Assembly: GCA_963971285.1 (NCBI GenBank)
Contig: OZ020256.1
Span: forward strand, 7,566,501 to 7,630,500
DNA: 64,000 nt
Source: Astropecten irregularis
Taxonomy: Eukaryota; Echinodermata; Asteroidea; Paxillosida; Astropectinidae
Reading direction: 5' to 3'
Of the stretch, positions 1 to 13,000 are shown piece after piece. The position numbers and the translations under genes are program-made. Each line of letters opens with the position of its first letter. The stretch's first letter is position 1. The notes below the pieces were generated by a model that ran no database searches, was not told where the DNA came from, and worked only from the letters and a program-made list of their open reading frames with translations.

Positions 1-1064
1 ATGAACTGCCATCTAAAAAAAAAAGAATGAAAGTTGCTCGAGCAGACGACAGTTTAGTTTGGAATATTTGACCACAGATTGGGTCTTTTCTAAACGTTTG
101 AACATTAGCCTCAAAATGCATGAGTAATCTATACCCAAAATCACATAGTTTTTCGACTTTTGAGTATTACTCACGACTGAAAACTTTATTCTCAACATCC
201 TGAATGTCGGAGATAGCCCTGAGTGTAGTCATCACTTCAGGCATACTGATCACAAAATATCACGCACGGTCTCGCGGACTCACGGTAAACGGGAATCGAA
301 TTTGGTCATCGAAAACACATGTCCATCGGAAAGTCATGACCGGACGATAAGTGTTGACAGCTGCAGTGCTGGCCGATAATTGAAAGTCTGATCGCAGATC
401 TGATCCGAATTTGGCATTAGTGTCTTTTACGCCACCCAGTATTTATTTGAGTAAGAAACTGTTGTTGTTTTCTTCACTGAAATTTTGCCGAAATATGTTC
501 ATTTAACTTTAAACTAAAGTAAGGCTAAGGGTTTACAGGACCCATGAAATGAATAAATTTGCTTTAACTTGAGGTTGAGTTAGCCTAAAACTAAGGCCTA
601 GCCTACTTAAGTTAGTTCTACTTACATCGTTTCCGTCCTTTCTTCGTGATTTTACTTTTCTTCTTCACCATTTTGAAGCACGAACATTCGTATTTTGGGG
701 TTTCATGTATGTATTATCCTTTCAAGTTTTATAAAGGCAAAACATTGACGAAACTTGTTTGATTTTACCGCACAATATTTCGCAGACGAAAACATTTGCA
801 GAATCCTGTAGACTGGTACCTGTACCCTTGACCTTGTAATAGAAAATCGCACAAAACGAATGACGAACACCAGCGAAAATACCGCTGTCTTTTTTGTATC
901 GTCTTTGAGGGCGCTATACGATTAGAGACTAACCTCGTTACACAAGTCGTTTTTCTATCAAACTTCTTGCTTACCCATGTTACTGCGGAACTGTTGACGG
1001 GAAAGTGGTGCAAGACGGATTGAAAATAAAAGAGTGACTCGAACAAAGACAGGAGTTTTTCAAC
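1..1064. other. 5' flank of the AtuA-like gene
   Basis: No coding region, RNA gene or mobile element is recognisable here. The stretch ends at the start codon of the AtuA-like gene at 1065, so it should contain that gene's promoter and 5' UTR, but no TATA box or other core element stands out. Short open frames on the minus strand have no recognisable protein features. Confidence 0.4.
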
Positions 1065-4000
1065 ATGGCAGCTTCCATGCTTGGTCATAATTCCCGATCT
1101 CTATCTAAACATTTGAAGCAGTTATCGTCGAGTCGTTACCCGATATGCCACAACTACTTGCAGAAATGTTTGACCCGGTGCAGTGTACGCAAATTTAGTG
1201 ATATTTTAGATGGGAAAACAACAAGAATCGGATATGCATCAGGGTTTTGGGGTGACACTTCATGCGCAGGTAGGCCTACCGGATTACAAGTCAACTCGCC
1301 CCCTAGCCGACTCGCCCCTTACCGACTCGCCCCTTACCAACTCGCCCCCTGACCGACTCGCCCCCTGACCGACTCGCCCCTTACCAACTCGCCTCCTAGC
1401 CGACTCGCCCCCTGGCCGACTCGCCCCCTGACCGACTCGCCCCCTGACCGACTCGCCCCCTAATTTATTCAGAAATGAGATGCAAAATGCGAAGTTAATT
1501 AGGCATCATAATTAATAACCAAATGCTTCTCACCCTTTTGTAGGGCCTACTATGTGTTTATGTCAAACATTTTATGATTAAGAATGGAAAATGCACAAAG
1601 TCCACACACAAACTCCTGCATGGTTCGATTGCAGTTCAAGCAATTTAATTAATATTTCCTTTGCAGAACCAAAAACATCAAAAATTCAAAAACGCAACTT
1701 AAAAACAAGAAAAACAAGTAAACAACAATACTTAAAACAAACCATAGAACAAAACATATCGTCATAATAAAAAAAAGGTCTACAAAAAATGTCAACAATA
1801 ACACTTAAAGTTAAAGCAAGACATTTTAAAACAAAATTGTAACAAAATATGTTAAGAAAGAACATCGAATAATAAAACAACAAAAATTGTCATTTTATCT
1901 CAAAGGGTCACAAAAACTCAAAAACATCGTCATAAGGACAAAAACACAAAATTCGGCCAGGGGGCGAGTCGGTCAGGGGGCGAGTCGGCTAGGGGGCGAG
2001 TCGGCCAGGGGGCGAGTCGGCCAGGAGGCGAGTTGGTAAGGGGCGAGTCGGTCAGGGGGCGAGTCGGTCAGGGGGCGAGTCGGTAAGGGGCGAGTCGGTA
2101 AGGGGCGAGTCGGCTAGGGGGCGAGTTGACCTGTTACCGCCTACCGTTACTCGTTAGACGTTACTCGTTACTTTTTAATTTTAGCCTTAGGCTAGGGAGT
2201 ACGATGAAATTTTAAATTTGTGAAGGAACCCAACAAGTTTGGTATCAATGGAAAGCTTGTAATGTGAGAAATGCAATGGTGCTTAAATCAACTCAGTACC
2301 TTTAAAATTGACAGAGATATTCCCACTGAAAAGGGAGAAGGTTGAGTTTTTCATTCTGCCAGTTTTTAGATCGAACATCAGATTTCTACTCCAATCGCAA
2401 ACTCAACTTTATTTAAGCATTTGTGTCTCATTATTTCCAAAAATGACTGCTTATTTTAGGTTCATGTATGAGAAATCTTCGAAAATGTAGCTTGAATGAA
2501 GCAATTACCTCATTCAAAATGCAGTATTTTGGAAAGAATTTTGTCAAACTTTCGCGAAACTTCGAAGACCATTGAGATTTACTCGCAATGAATGCAAAAT
2601 CGATGGATTTGAGCATGGTGCTATAGAGAAGAAATGGTTTTGAATTGATCGGAGTCGAGAGGGAGACGCGTAACCAGATTTGTGTAGACGAGCGCAGATC
2701 ACATGCAGCAAAAGTAGGCCCGCGCATTACACGTGTACAAATGTATGCAGGGCAGCGCGCATGGCTCCTTTTACTACATCCATTCTAGACAAGAATGTTG
2801 ATTAGAGTCGCAAACTTCACAGTTCGAGAGAAATCATCGAGTTAGAAATGCGTAAATCGCACGTTAGCGCACAGGCCAACTCAAAATCAACATGCACCGT
2901 TGGAATCACAACACTTCCAGCTTTTAGAAAATACCCCTTCCTTATACCTTCTAATCATTTTAAAGTATCATTTGCGTGAGTTTAAAAAAAATTATGGACC
3001 GATTTTCCGAGCAAAAAGAAACATTCATTTGACTGGATTTTAAGACACCTTAAAAGTGAAAATTACCTGTAAATTTGGTATCAATCGAAAGCCCAGGATC
3101 TCTTCTATAAGAAAATGGCATTTATTGAACGCAGAGGTCGTTTACCCCTTCGCGAACGTAAGTCAAAAAAGCGACCAAAATGTTTTTTTCAACAAAATGG
3201 CGTCACCCAGTGAAATCGCTTCCGCGAATCTCGCTGACTATTTGTGCATTCAGATGGATTTTTTCCTGTTTAAAATTATGATTAAGTGGCAATAAATGAC
3301 ATATTTAGATAAATCAACTTCTAACCTGCAAGAGGATAGCAAATTGTTGGTAAAATATTTAAGAATGTTGTTTTTAAAGCAAGTTTCTTTCAGCACGTTT
3401 TCACACGGTAGCAGATATAAATGCGTTTTTACGAGATTCCGTCGGACTCCCTACTTAGGCTAGCTGCAGTAACTGTAGCCCAGCCCAGGCCAATGCTCAT
3501 CATGACTTGCATCAAATAAGTTAACTCTTGGAGGAAATAGCCCTGTTTCCGTCATGACGGTCAGTGGAATTCTTTCCAAAATGAGCAATTTTCAGCCCAA
3601 ATTAAATTTCACTTTTCAGTACGATTCTGTGACTTTTTTTGTAAGAAAAAAGAAATGGGCCTACATAAGATTAGAATGAACCCTACCTGTCCAGTCTACA
3701 TTCGATTAACATGCAACGGAGCGAATGGGACCAATCTAGTCTCTAACTTTAATAAAAATCGAAGCTGGTCAACTCGTACGCCGACCAACTCGTACGCCAA
3801 CCAACTCGTACGCCGTTTGGTCAACTCGTACGCCGACCAACTCGTACGCCGACCAACTCGTACGCCAACCAACTCGTTCGCCAACCAACTCGTACGCCAA
3901 CCAACTCGTACGCCAACCAACTCGTACGCCAGGAATAATTAAGCTTGTAGTTTGTAAACGTTGGCCAGTGTTTTTTCAGTAGATTTTGTCATGTTGAGTG

Positions 4001-7000
4001 GAAATAAAAGGAAATAAAAGGAAGCATTCTGTAAATTCACTATGTGGAACTCGTTTGTGAAAATAAACGGAAATAAAGGAAACATTGTGTACGTGGAATT
4101 GGATGTCGTTTGTGAACATAAAAGGAAATAAAAGGAAACATTCTGTATGTGGAAGTGCAAAAAAATGTTAGGTAGGATTTTAATTTTAACTAGACATTGT
4201 GGTTGTGGGAACAACCACTAGGTGTTCGGGGTCTCATTTCGTACTGGAACTGTTGTTATGAGAATGTTTGATGGAACGCATGTATGGCATATTGAAATAC
4301 ACTTAAATTGTGTGACTGAGCAAATACTGATCATGCTGATTGCACAGTGTATTCGTACAAGTACAAGTACACTGACTGATAGCGTATAGAAAATCGTGTC
4401 ACCTTTAAAAAATGTAAAATTGTCAGGGCGATACCTTCCGTTTAGTTAATCACAAACAACTGAAAATTTGCAGAAATTATCGAATGCGTACGATGTAAAC
4501 GATTTGCAATTTGCACCGATGTACGTCGTGTAGTTACCGAATAAACAGTATTTGAATAATTACATCATGTTTCCTTTAAAAATGCATAACTTCCGGTTGA
4601 ATAACGTCACAGATTTCAAACTTCACACGTATGTCGAGGTGCATCAATGCTTCACACTCATCAAATTTGGCGGAAATCCGTTGTTTACTTTTGGATAACG
4701 TAATCACTGTATATCTTTAATCCACCATAGAGGGCGCTATACAGCCCGCATGACGTCATCGTTTATATTTTCTGAAAGCTTAAGACCTACTCTATCTTTT
4801 ACCCCGCGAGGTTTTATGTGCCCAAATCCTTCCGTTTTCGAGTTATTTTGAGTCAAACGTCAACTTCCGGTAACACCGGAAGTGGAGGTCATTTGTACAC
4901 AACATTGAATATATTAATTATTCAGATTCATGTGGTGAGTAACATATGTCAATATCAAAATCGTAGGTCATGTGGTTCTCAAGTTATAAAGCACCAAAAT
5001 TTTTCCTAAAAACGCGTGTAATTTGATACCCGATGACGTCATCATGACGTCAATCTTCTAGGTACAACTTGACATCACGACCGAAGTTCCCACCAAGTTT
5101 CATGTCGATATCTTGTAACTGTCATACAGAAGTCCAGCTGACAAGTTTGGGAAGAAGAAAAAAAAAAAAAAACTAGAGGTTGTGTCTGTTGAAAACAGAA
5201 CACATGGCTTTTCCGCATATGATATAGAATATTTCTCAAATTAAATACACATCGCTGATGTTGTTTGATTCAGCAAATAAATGATATCGTCTTCGGGAAA
5301 TGATTTCTCGTTTTAATCAAAAGAGGGCGTTATTCAAAACCAGTGCGCTCGGAAAATACGGGTGCAGCCAAGTAAATACATGTAGTGGCAAAATGGGTCC
5401 GCCGAGCTCATTCATGTAATTTGTTTTGGAGGCCTTGCAAATCCTTCATGCTCCCTTTAAATGTACAACTATGATTCTTGTGTCAAGTGTCACAAATCTA
5501 TCTAAAATTTTAAGAAGACAGCTTGTTTACCAATGAATTAAATTCAATGTGAATTCCTCTGTGTTCTTCAGACACATTGTTTATGCAGTTCTTCTCAGCC
5601 ATGATTTAGAAAAAAAACATTTATTCTTGTTGATTGTGATAATTGAAAGTGGTAATATAATTTGAGTTTTGCTAGCTTACCAATGAATTAAATTCAATTT
5701 GAATTCCTGTCTTCTGCAGACACATTGTTTATGCAGTTCTTCCCAGCCATGGTTTAGAAAAAGAAAAAAAAATTGTTGATTGTGATAATTGAAAGTGGTA
5801 ATTTAATCTTGAGTTTTGCTAGCTTAGCAATGAATTAAATTCAATTTGATTTCCTCTGTGTTCTGCAGACACATTGTTTATGCAGTTCTTCTCAGCCATG
5901 ATTTAGAAAAAACGTATATTCTTGTTGATTGTGATAATTGAAAGTGGTAATATGATTTGAGTTTTGCAATAAAACAAAAAAGTCATTTACAAAACACTGA
6001 AAACAATATAAATTTCTTGTCATTACGGTTGTTTTTGGGTTTCGTTTTCAGATTAATATCACTGTTCTTAAAATTATATGATGCAAACCAAAAAGAAATA
6101 AAATGTGAAACTTATTCAAATTCATTGTCCAAATTCAGTATCCAAAATGGTCATTGTTGATTGTCTGCTTTTTGCGCTCAGATGATGAATCATAAATCGG
6201 AACGGAATATTTAATTATCCTCGCCTTTCATAATTATAACAACTCATCATGGCATTATAAACTACATGTATATTATTAATACAACGTTGGCAAAACATTC
6301 ACAAATAATGCATTTGTATTTTATCGTATGCATTGTCACAAGAGGGCGCACTTTACAATTCGTACGTTCTCACACCATACTACTGTCGAAAAATTCATTG
6401 TATAATTATTATACCGCGTGTACCGGGTTTTAAAACGACATTGGGTGGTTTTCACATATTTTGCAATTTTTTGTAACGTATGCATAGTCACATGAGGGCG
6501 CACTTTACAATTAGTACGTTCTCACAACATAAACTTGAAAAATTCATTATATGGGATTTGGGTGACAAAAATAAGTAAAAATTCATAACAAATCAAGCGA
6601 TGACGTCAAACTAACGTAACTTCATAATTACGATCCCGAACCTCTATTTTACCAACCTACCAATTTTCAAGGCGATCGGCCGTTCCTGCTATGCGGTATA
6701 AAAATAGCATTTTTTATGACGTCATGATGACGTCACATAATTTTTGTCTATGCAGTGTTAATCTATGGTGTATACTGAAGAATTATCAAAAAGAAATTCA
6801 AAGATATCTTGTTTCGTTTACTAGATATCGTTAAAAGAACTTTAATGACCCAAAATTTCAATAAATCATAAAAAATCAAGGAATGACGTCATGATGACGT
6901 CATTGCAATTTTTCGATATAACACCTCCCAACTTAGATACATACCAAGTTTCAACTCAATCGGACTTAGGGTTCGTTCATAATTGATGTCTGAAGTTTGC

Positions 7001-10000
7001 CCCTTTAAGACACTGTCACGTGACACATGATGACGTCATGATGACGAAAAGTTTCGGCGCACATTGACGCTATTGGGACTTTGTTTTGACTAAGTTTGGT
7101 TAAGATCGGCTGTTTAAAAATTGCCAAAGTGGGGTCGAGAATGCCCCTGTGCTTTGTCTATGGGAATTCAAACGACAAGAAGAAGAAGAAAAAAACTAGA
7201 GATTGTGTCTGTTGAAAACAGAACACAAGGCTTTTCCGTTTTATGATATTAAAATAAATTGTCAAAACCTTTAACCCATAAAGACATTTGATTCAGATAT
7301 TTAATTAAGCCTACTTTTAATATTCTTCGTCATTTTTGTGTCACAAAGAAAGACCTTGCCTAACATTGACTTTTGACCTTTTGACCGGAAGAGGTCACAT
7401 AGATCATGCAATGTAACACAAATGAAAGACCTTGCCTAACATTGACTTTTGGTGAAAGAATGATGATCATAGCTCTTACCACTTTTAAATGAGGAGCTAC
7501 TTCCTGTTTGACTGGAAGTAGAGGTCACAGAGGTCAAGGAATGTGTCACAAATGAAAGACATTGCCTAACATTGTCTATTTGTGAAAGAATCATGATCAT
7601 AGCTCTTACCACTTTTAAATGAGGAGGTACTTCCTGTTTGACCGGAAGTAGAGGTCACAGAGGTCAAGCAATGTGTCACAAATGAAAGACCTTCCCTAAC
7701 ATTGTCTATTGGTGAAAGATTTATGATCATATCTCTTACCACTTTTAAATGAGGAGCTTCTTCCTGTTTGACCGAAGTAGAGGTCACAGAGATCAAGCAA
7801 TGTGTAAAAAATGAAAGACCTTGCCTAACATTGTCTATTGGTGAAATAATCATGATCATAGCTCTTACCACTTTTAAATGAGGAGCTACTTCCGGTTTGA
7901 CCGGAAGTAGAGGTCACAGATGTCAAGCAATGTAACACAAATGAAAGACCTTGCCTAACATTGTCTATTGGTGAAAGAATCATGATCATAGCTCTTACCA
8001 CTTTTAAATGAGAAGCTACTTCCTGTTTGACCGGAAGTAGAGGTCACAGAGGTCAAGCAATGTGTCACAATTGAAAGACTTTGCCTAACATTGTCTATTG
8101 GTGAAAGAATCATGATCATAGCTCTTACCACTTTTAAATGAGGAGCTACTTCCTGTTTGACCGGAAGTAGAGGTCACAGAGGTCAATTTATGTGTCACAA
8201 TGAAAGACCTTGCCTAACATTCACATTTAGTGAAAGAATCATGATCCTAGCTCTTACCACTTTTAAATGAGGAGGCTACTTCCTGTTTGACCGGAAGTAG
8301 AGGTCACATAGGTCAAGCAATGTTTTACAAAGAAAGACCTTGCCTAACAATCACTTTTGATGAAAGAATCAACTTAATATCTCATTCCGTTGATTTGTTG
8401 TTGATTTTTAAAGATTTTGATTATTAAATTCAAATCGCTGGTCACGTGACACATGATGACGTCACAATCACGAAAAGTTTCGGCAAACAACTTCGCTACA
8501 CGAACTTTGTTTTGACCAAGTTTGGTTAAAATCGGTTGTTTTAAAATGACCAAAGTGCCGCCGACAAAAGTCTATGGTAACTCAAACGACAAGAAAAAGA
8601 AGAAGAAACTAGAGTTTATGGCTGTTGAAAACAGCGCATAAGGCTTTTCCGCATATGATATAAAATATTTCTCAAATTAAATACACATCGCTGATGTTGT
8701 TTGATTCAGCAAATAAATGATATCGTCTTCGGGAAATGATTTCTCGTTTTAATCAAAAGAGGGCGTTATTCAAAACCAGTGCGCTCGGAAAATACGGGTG
8801 CAGCCAAGTAAATACATGTAGTGGCAAAATGGGTCCGCCGAGCTCATGAATTAAAGTTAAGCACTCAATATATTTGAAATAAAAGAGTTGTGGGAGCTAT
8901 GAAAATGAAGGATTGAAGACATATGGCACTGGACCTCCTGCCCGGTCTCTGGGCTTCCATTTGTGACCATTTTTGATGCAATTGGGTGAGAAAGTGGGTC
9001 TATTTCAGCCGCTTTGCAGAGGGATGGTTTTTTTTAATGGCTTCTTTGACTGGAGTGATCCGTACCTTGTTTTAGGGGTGGTAGTTGAGAATGAGTATAA
9101 CTCAAAAAATTCAACTGTCACCCTACCATAAAATGAAAAGAAAATGAAAGGTTACATGTTCATCATCATTTTTCTGTGCAACTTGAACAGCTGTGAGAGT
9201 TCTGTATATTTTTTTAACGATTTTTGAAGTTTGAGGATTTATCACTGTTGTCCACGGGAGTTTATTTACTTGGGTGCAACCTTACGTACTGAAAACGGTA
9301 TAAGTAGATTGCTGCGCGTGCGCGGTTGTCTGGTCAAAACACGGGTCAAAATCAGCATTTACGCTGCTTTGCTGGCAACTATGATAAGGAAGTAAATAAA
9401 AAAGCGGCATATATAATCCAGGCAATCAAACATCTGAACGCGCCTTGTATTTATGTTGTTGACATCGTATGTTTTATTTAATGACCAATATTTTCACGTA
9501 CAGAGCAACCTACATCGATAGCATTTCGATTAAGATTTGGTGCTGGTATTTAATGATATATAAAAGGAATTACGTGCAAACTATGGCAAGTGTAAACGAC
9601 GTTTTGTATCACGCAATCGGACATGTGCATTGTATGTTACAAACAGTGAATTGCGTACGCAGGCCTACATGTACACTGTACATAGTGTATGGGGAATTGA
9701 TCAAGCTTTATGTTTAGTACAACCATAGAGTAAGGAAGTACAACGACCATGTTCACGTAATCTGTGTACAAAGTGAACGGGCTAGTTTGATAATTAAAAA
9801 AATCATATAAAATCAAGTTTTGACGTCATGATGACGAAAAGTTTCGGGGAACAACTACCCTATACGGACTTCATTCAGACCAAGTTTGGTTAAGATCGGC
9901 TGTTTCAAAGTGACCAAAGTGCCGCGGACAAAAATCTGTGTACAAAGTCTATGGGCCACAGCACAAACTCAAAAAAAATACTAGAGATTGTGTCTGTTGA

Positions 10001-13000
10001 AAACAGAACACAGGGCTTTTCCGTTTTCGCTTTTATTGAAAAAATGTCATAACCTTATACATACAAAGACAGATGATTATGATTTGATGTTTTATACCAT
10101 TGAAGTGTTCACCTTTAATCATAAACTCACGTGAATTGGTCATATTTGTGTCACAAAGAAAGACCTTGCCTAACATTGACTTTTGGCGAAAGAATCTTGA
10201 TCGTAACTCTTACCACTTTTAAATGAGGAGCTACTTCCTGTTTGACCGGAAGTAGAGATCACAGAGGACATAATATTATGTCACAATGAAAGACCTTGCC
10301 TTACATTGTCTATTGGTGAAAGAATCATGATCATGGCTCTTACCACTTTTAAATGAGGAGCTACTTCCTGTTTGATCGGAAGTAGAGGTCACAGAGGTCA
10401 AGCAATGTGTCACAAATGAAAGACCTTCCCTAACATTGTCTATTGGTGAAAGAATCATGATCATAGCTCTTATCACTTTTAAATGAGGAGCTACTTCCTG
10501 TTTGACCGGAAGTAGAGGTCACAGAGGTCAAGCAATGTGTCACAAATGAAAGACCTTGCCTTACATTGTCTATTGGTGAAAGATTCATGATCATAGCTCT
10601 TACCACTTTTAAATGAGGAGCTACTTCCTGTTTGACCGGAAGTAGAGGTCACAGAGGTCAAGCAATGTGTCACAAATGAAAGACCTTCCCTAACATTGTC
10701 TATTGGTGAAAGAATCATGATCATAGCTCTTATCACTTTTAAATGAGGAGCTACTTCCTGTTTGACCGGAAGTAGAGGTCACAGAGGTCAAGCAATGTGT
10801 CACAAATGAAAGACCTTGCCCAACATTGTATATTGGTGAAAGAATCATGATCATAGCTCTTACCACTTTTAAATGAGGAGCTACTTCCTGTTTGACCGGA
10901 AGTAGAGGTCACAGGGGTCAACCAATGTGTCACACAGAAAGACCTTGCCTAACATTCACTTTTGGTGAAAGAATTGTGATCATAGCTCTTACCACTTTTA
11001 AATGAGGAGCTACTTCCTGTTTGGCCGGAAGTAGAGGTCACAGAGGTCAAGCAACGTGTCACAAAGAAAGACCCTGCCTAACAATCACTTTTGGTGAAAG
11101 AAACAACTTAATATCACAAACCGTTGATTTTTTGTTGATTTTTAAAGATTTTGATTATTAAATTCAAATCGCTTGTCACATGACACCTGATGACGTCATG
11201 ATGACGAAAAGTTTCGGGAGACAACTACCCTATATGGGCTTCCTTCAGACCAAGTTTGGTTAAAATCGGCTGTTAAAAAATGACCAAAGTGCCGCACACA
11301 AAATTTGTGTACAAAGTCTATACGAATTGAGGAGAAGAAGAAGAAGAAGAAAAAAAAAAAAAAAACAGAACAAAAACAATACCTTTTCCGATTCAAATCG
11401 GAAAAGCCAAAAAAAAAAAAACTCGAACAATAACAATAGGTGTTCGGCTTGAACCCGAACACCTAAAAAAAAAACTCTAACAATAACAATAGGTGTTCGG
11501 CTTGAACCCGAACACCTAATTAATTAATTAATAATTATTTTATTGCATCTCTTGTGCGCCATTTCCATCCGAGGATGTTCAAAGGCGCAATTAAAAATGT
11601 GATGTTTACGGTAGGCTGACTGAAATGGAGGATACTGACCGGCTGGTAGTTTTCCAGCACCAGGAGATTTTAGGGGAGTATTTTAAAATTGGCGGCAGGG
11701 GAGCACCATACCTGATATAGTAGATTACAATTTACAGTAGATTATGAAAAAGGTAATTACTGCCGTACTACAGATTTGGAAATTCGCATCACATTCACAC
11801 TGCTTTGTAGTGCGGACATGGGAGAGGTGTATTTAAAATAAAAAGGTACCCAGTCACAAAGAATTTCGTTATTACAAACTACAAATATTTAGAGCCCCCA
11901 CACTCACAGACTATCCTCTCACACAAAAAAGGTTTCCAGTCTCTCAAAACACACACATTTATTTTGTTATTACAAACTATAAAAAGACACACTCACTCTA
12001 CTCCATCAACATTTAAAAAAAATTATTTCGTTATTTAATACAGACTACAGTCTTTTTTTTGTTTGGTGGTGGCGTACGAGTTGGTTGGCGTACGAGTTGG
12101 TTGGCGTACGAGTTGGTCGGCGTACGAGTTGGTCAGCGTACGAGTTGGGGCGTACGAGTTGGTCGGCGTACGAGTTGACCAGCGTTCAATAAAAATAAAG
12201 CGCATTAAAAATCACTGATCTCTCAACGCTCTCAATGTACACACTCGCAATGCCGCTGGGAAACTATTATACGACGACTGTTGCCTGAAAAGAGGCAAAC
12301 GGGTATTAATGCATTGCTAAACCATGGAAGTAAGACCATGGAAGACAGGCTTTCAGGCAACAGTTGTCGCAAAATAAAAATGTATTTTTCTATATTCGCA
12401 AAGCCCCATAGGCCCCTACATGCCATGGGAAAAGTCACAGAATCCGTGACTTTTTTATACGTACTGAAATTTGGGCTGAAAATTGCTCGTTTTTGTTGAC
12501 ATCCGAAATGATAATTAAATTTTATATCTTCTGAATGCTTCTTCAACCTTCACAACATCAGGAACACCAGGGTGAGACATTATGCCACAGATCGTTGATT
12601 AACAGCCATTTTAGGGGTGGCGAATTATGGACTCAAGATTCTCAAGTACAATGTCCTGTAGCCCTGTATACCGGTATACGACGACAACGTAAAACAAGGA
12701 GCAATATAGGGTTACAGTTACTGCAGCTATCACACTGCATGCTATACAGACTACAAACAAGAACGTCCGACTTGGGTCAAGTCTACTAACATCCTGCTAA
12801 AGACAGGTATTGCAATTGATCCAATGGCCTCTTGCAACGGAGGCGGGGGCTTTGAATTGTCAAGAACCATATAGGGGGAGGTAGGCTAGTCATAGTGCAC
12901 TTTGTATATGTATAGCCTACTGAGGGTAGTAACCATTGTTTGTCCATGATTTTGTTTTTGTTTTTCTAGCACCCCAACTTGTTCACCATGGCCAGCTGGA

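Larger units (their letters stand above)
3760..12187. mobile_element. Foldback (TU-like) element 2, 8.4 kb
   Basis: The left end (3765-3930) is an array of 16-bp units AACCAACTCGTACGCC; the right end (12071-12180) is the same array inverted. Terminal words are CTGGTCAACTCG and its complement, close to element 1's AGGTCAACTCG. A 9-bp direct repeat AATAAAAAT flanks it (3751-3759 and 12188-12196), though its A/T-rich make-up weakens it as proof. The 8.1-kb core holds two 130-bp satellite arrays, a tripled 148-bp block, duplicated 0.2-kb blocks and hairpin-ended tails, but no transposase-like reading frame. It lies in intron 1 of the AtuA-like gene. Confidence 0.75.

Noticed and set aside
7566-10933. 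Several related minus-strand frames containing [12 protein letters not shown]
   Set aside because: They arise from the 130-bp satellite unit; 130 is not a multiple of three, so the frame changes every unit.
4195-11520. Helitron ending in the AGGTGTTCGG hairpin
   Set aside because: No CTRR motif follows the hairpin at the proper distance, no TC start was found, and the hairpin is duplicated in tandem.
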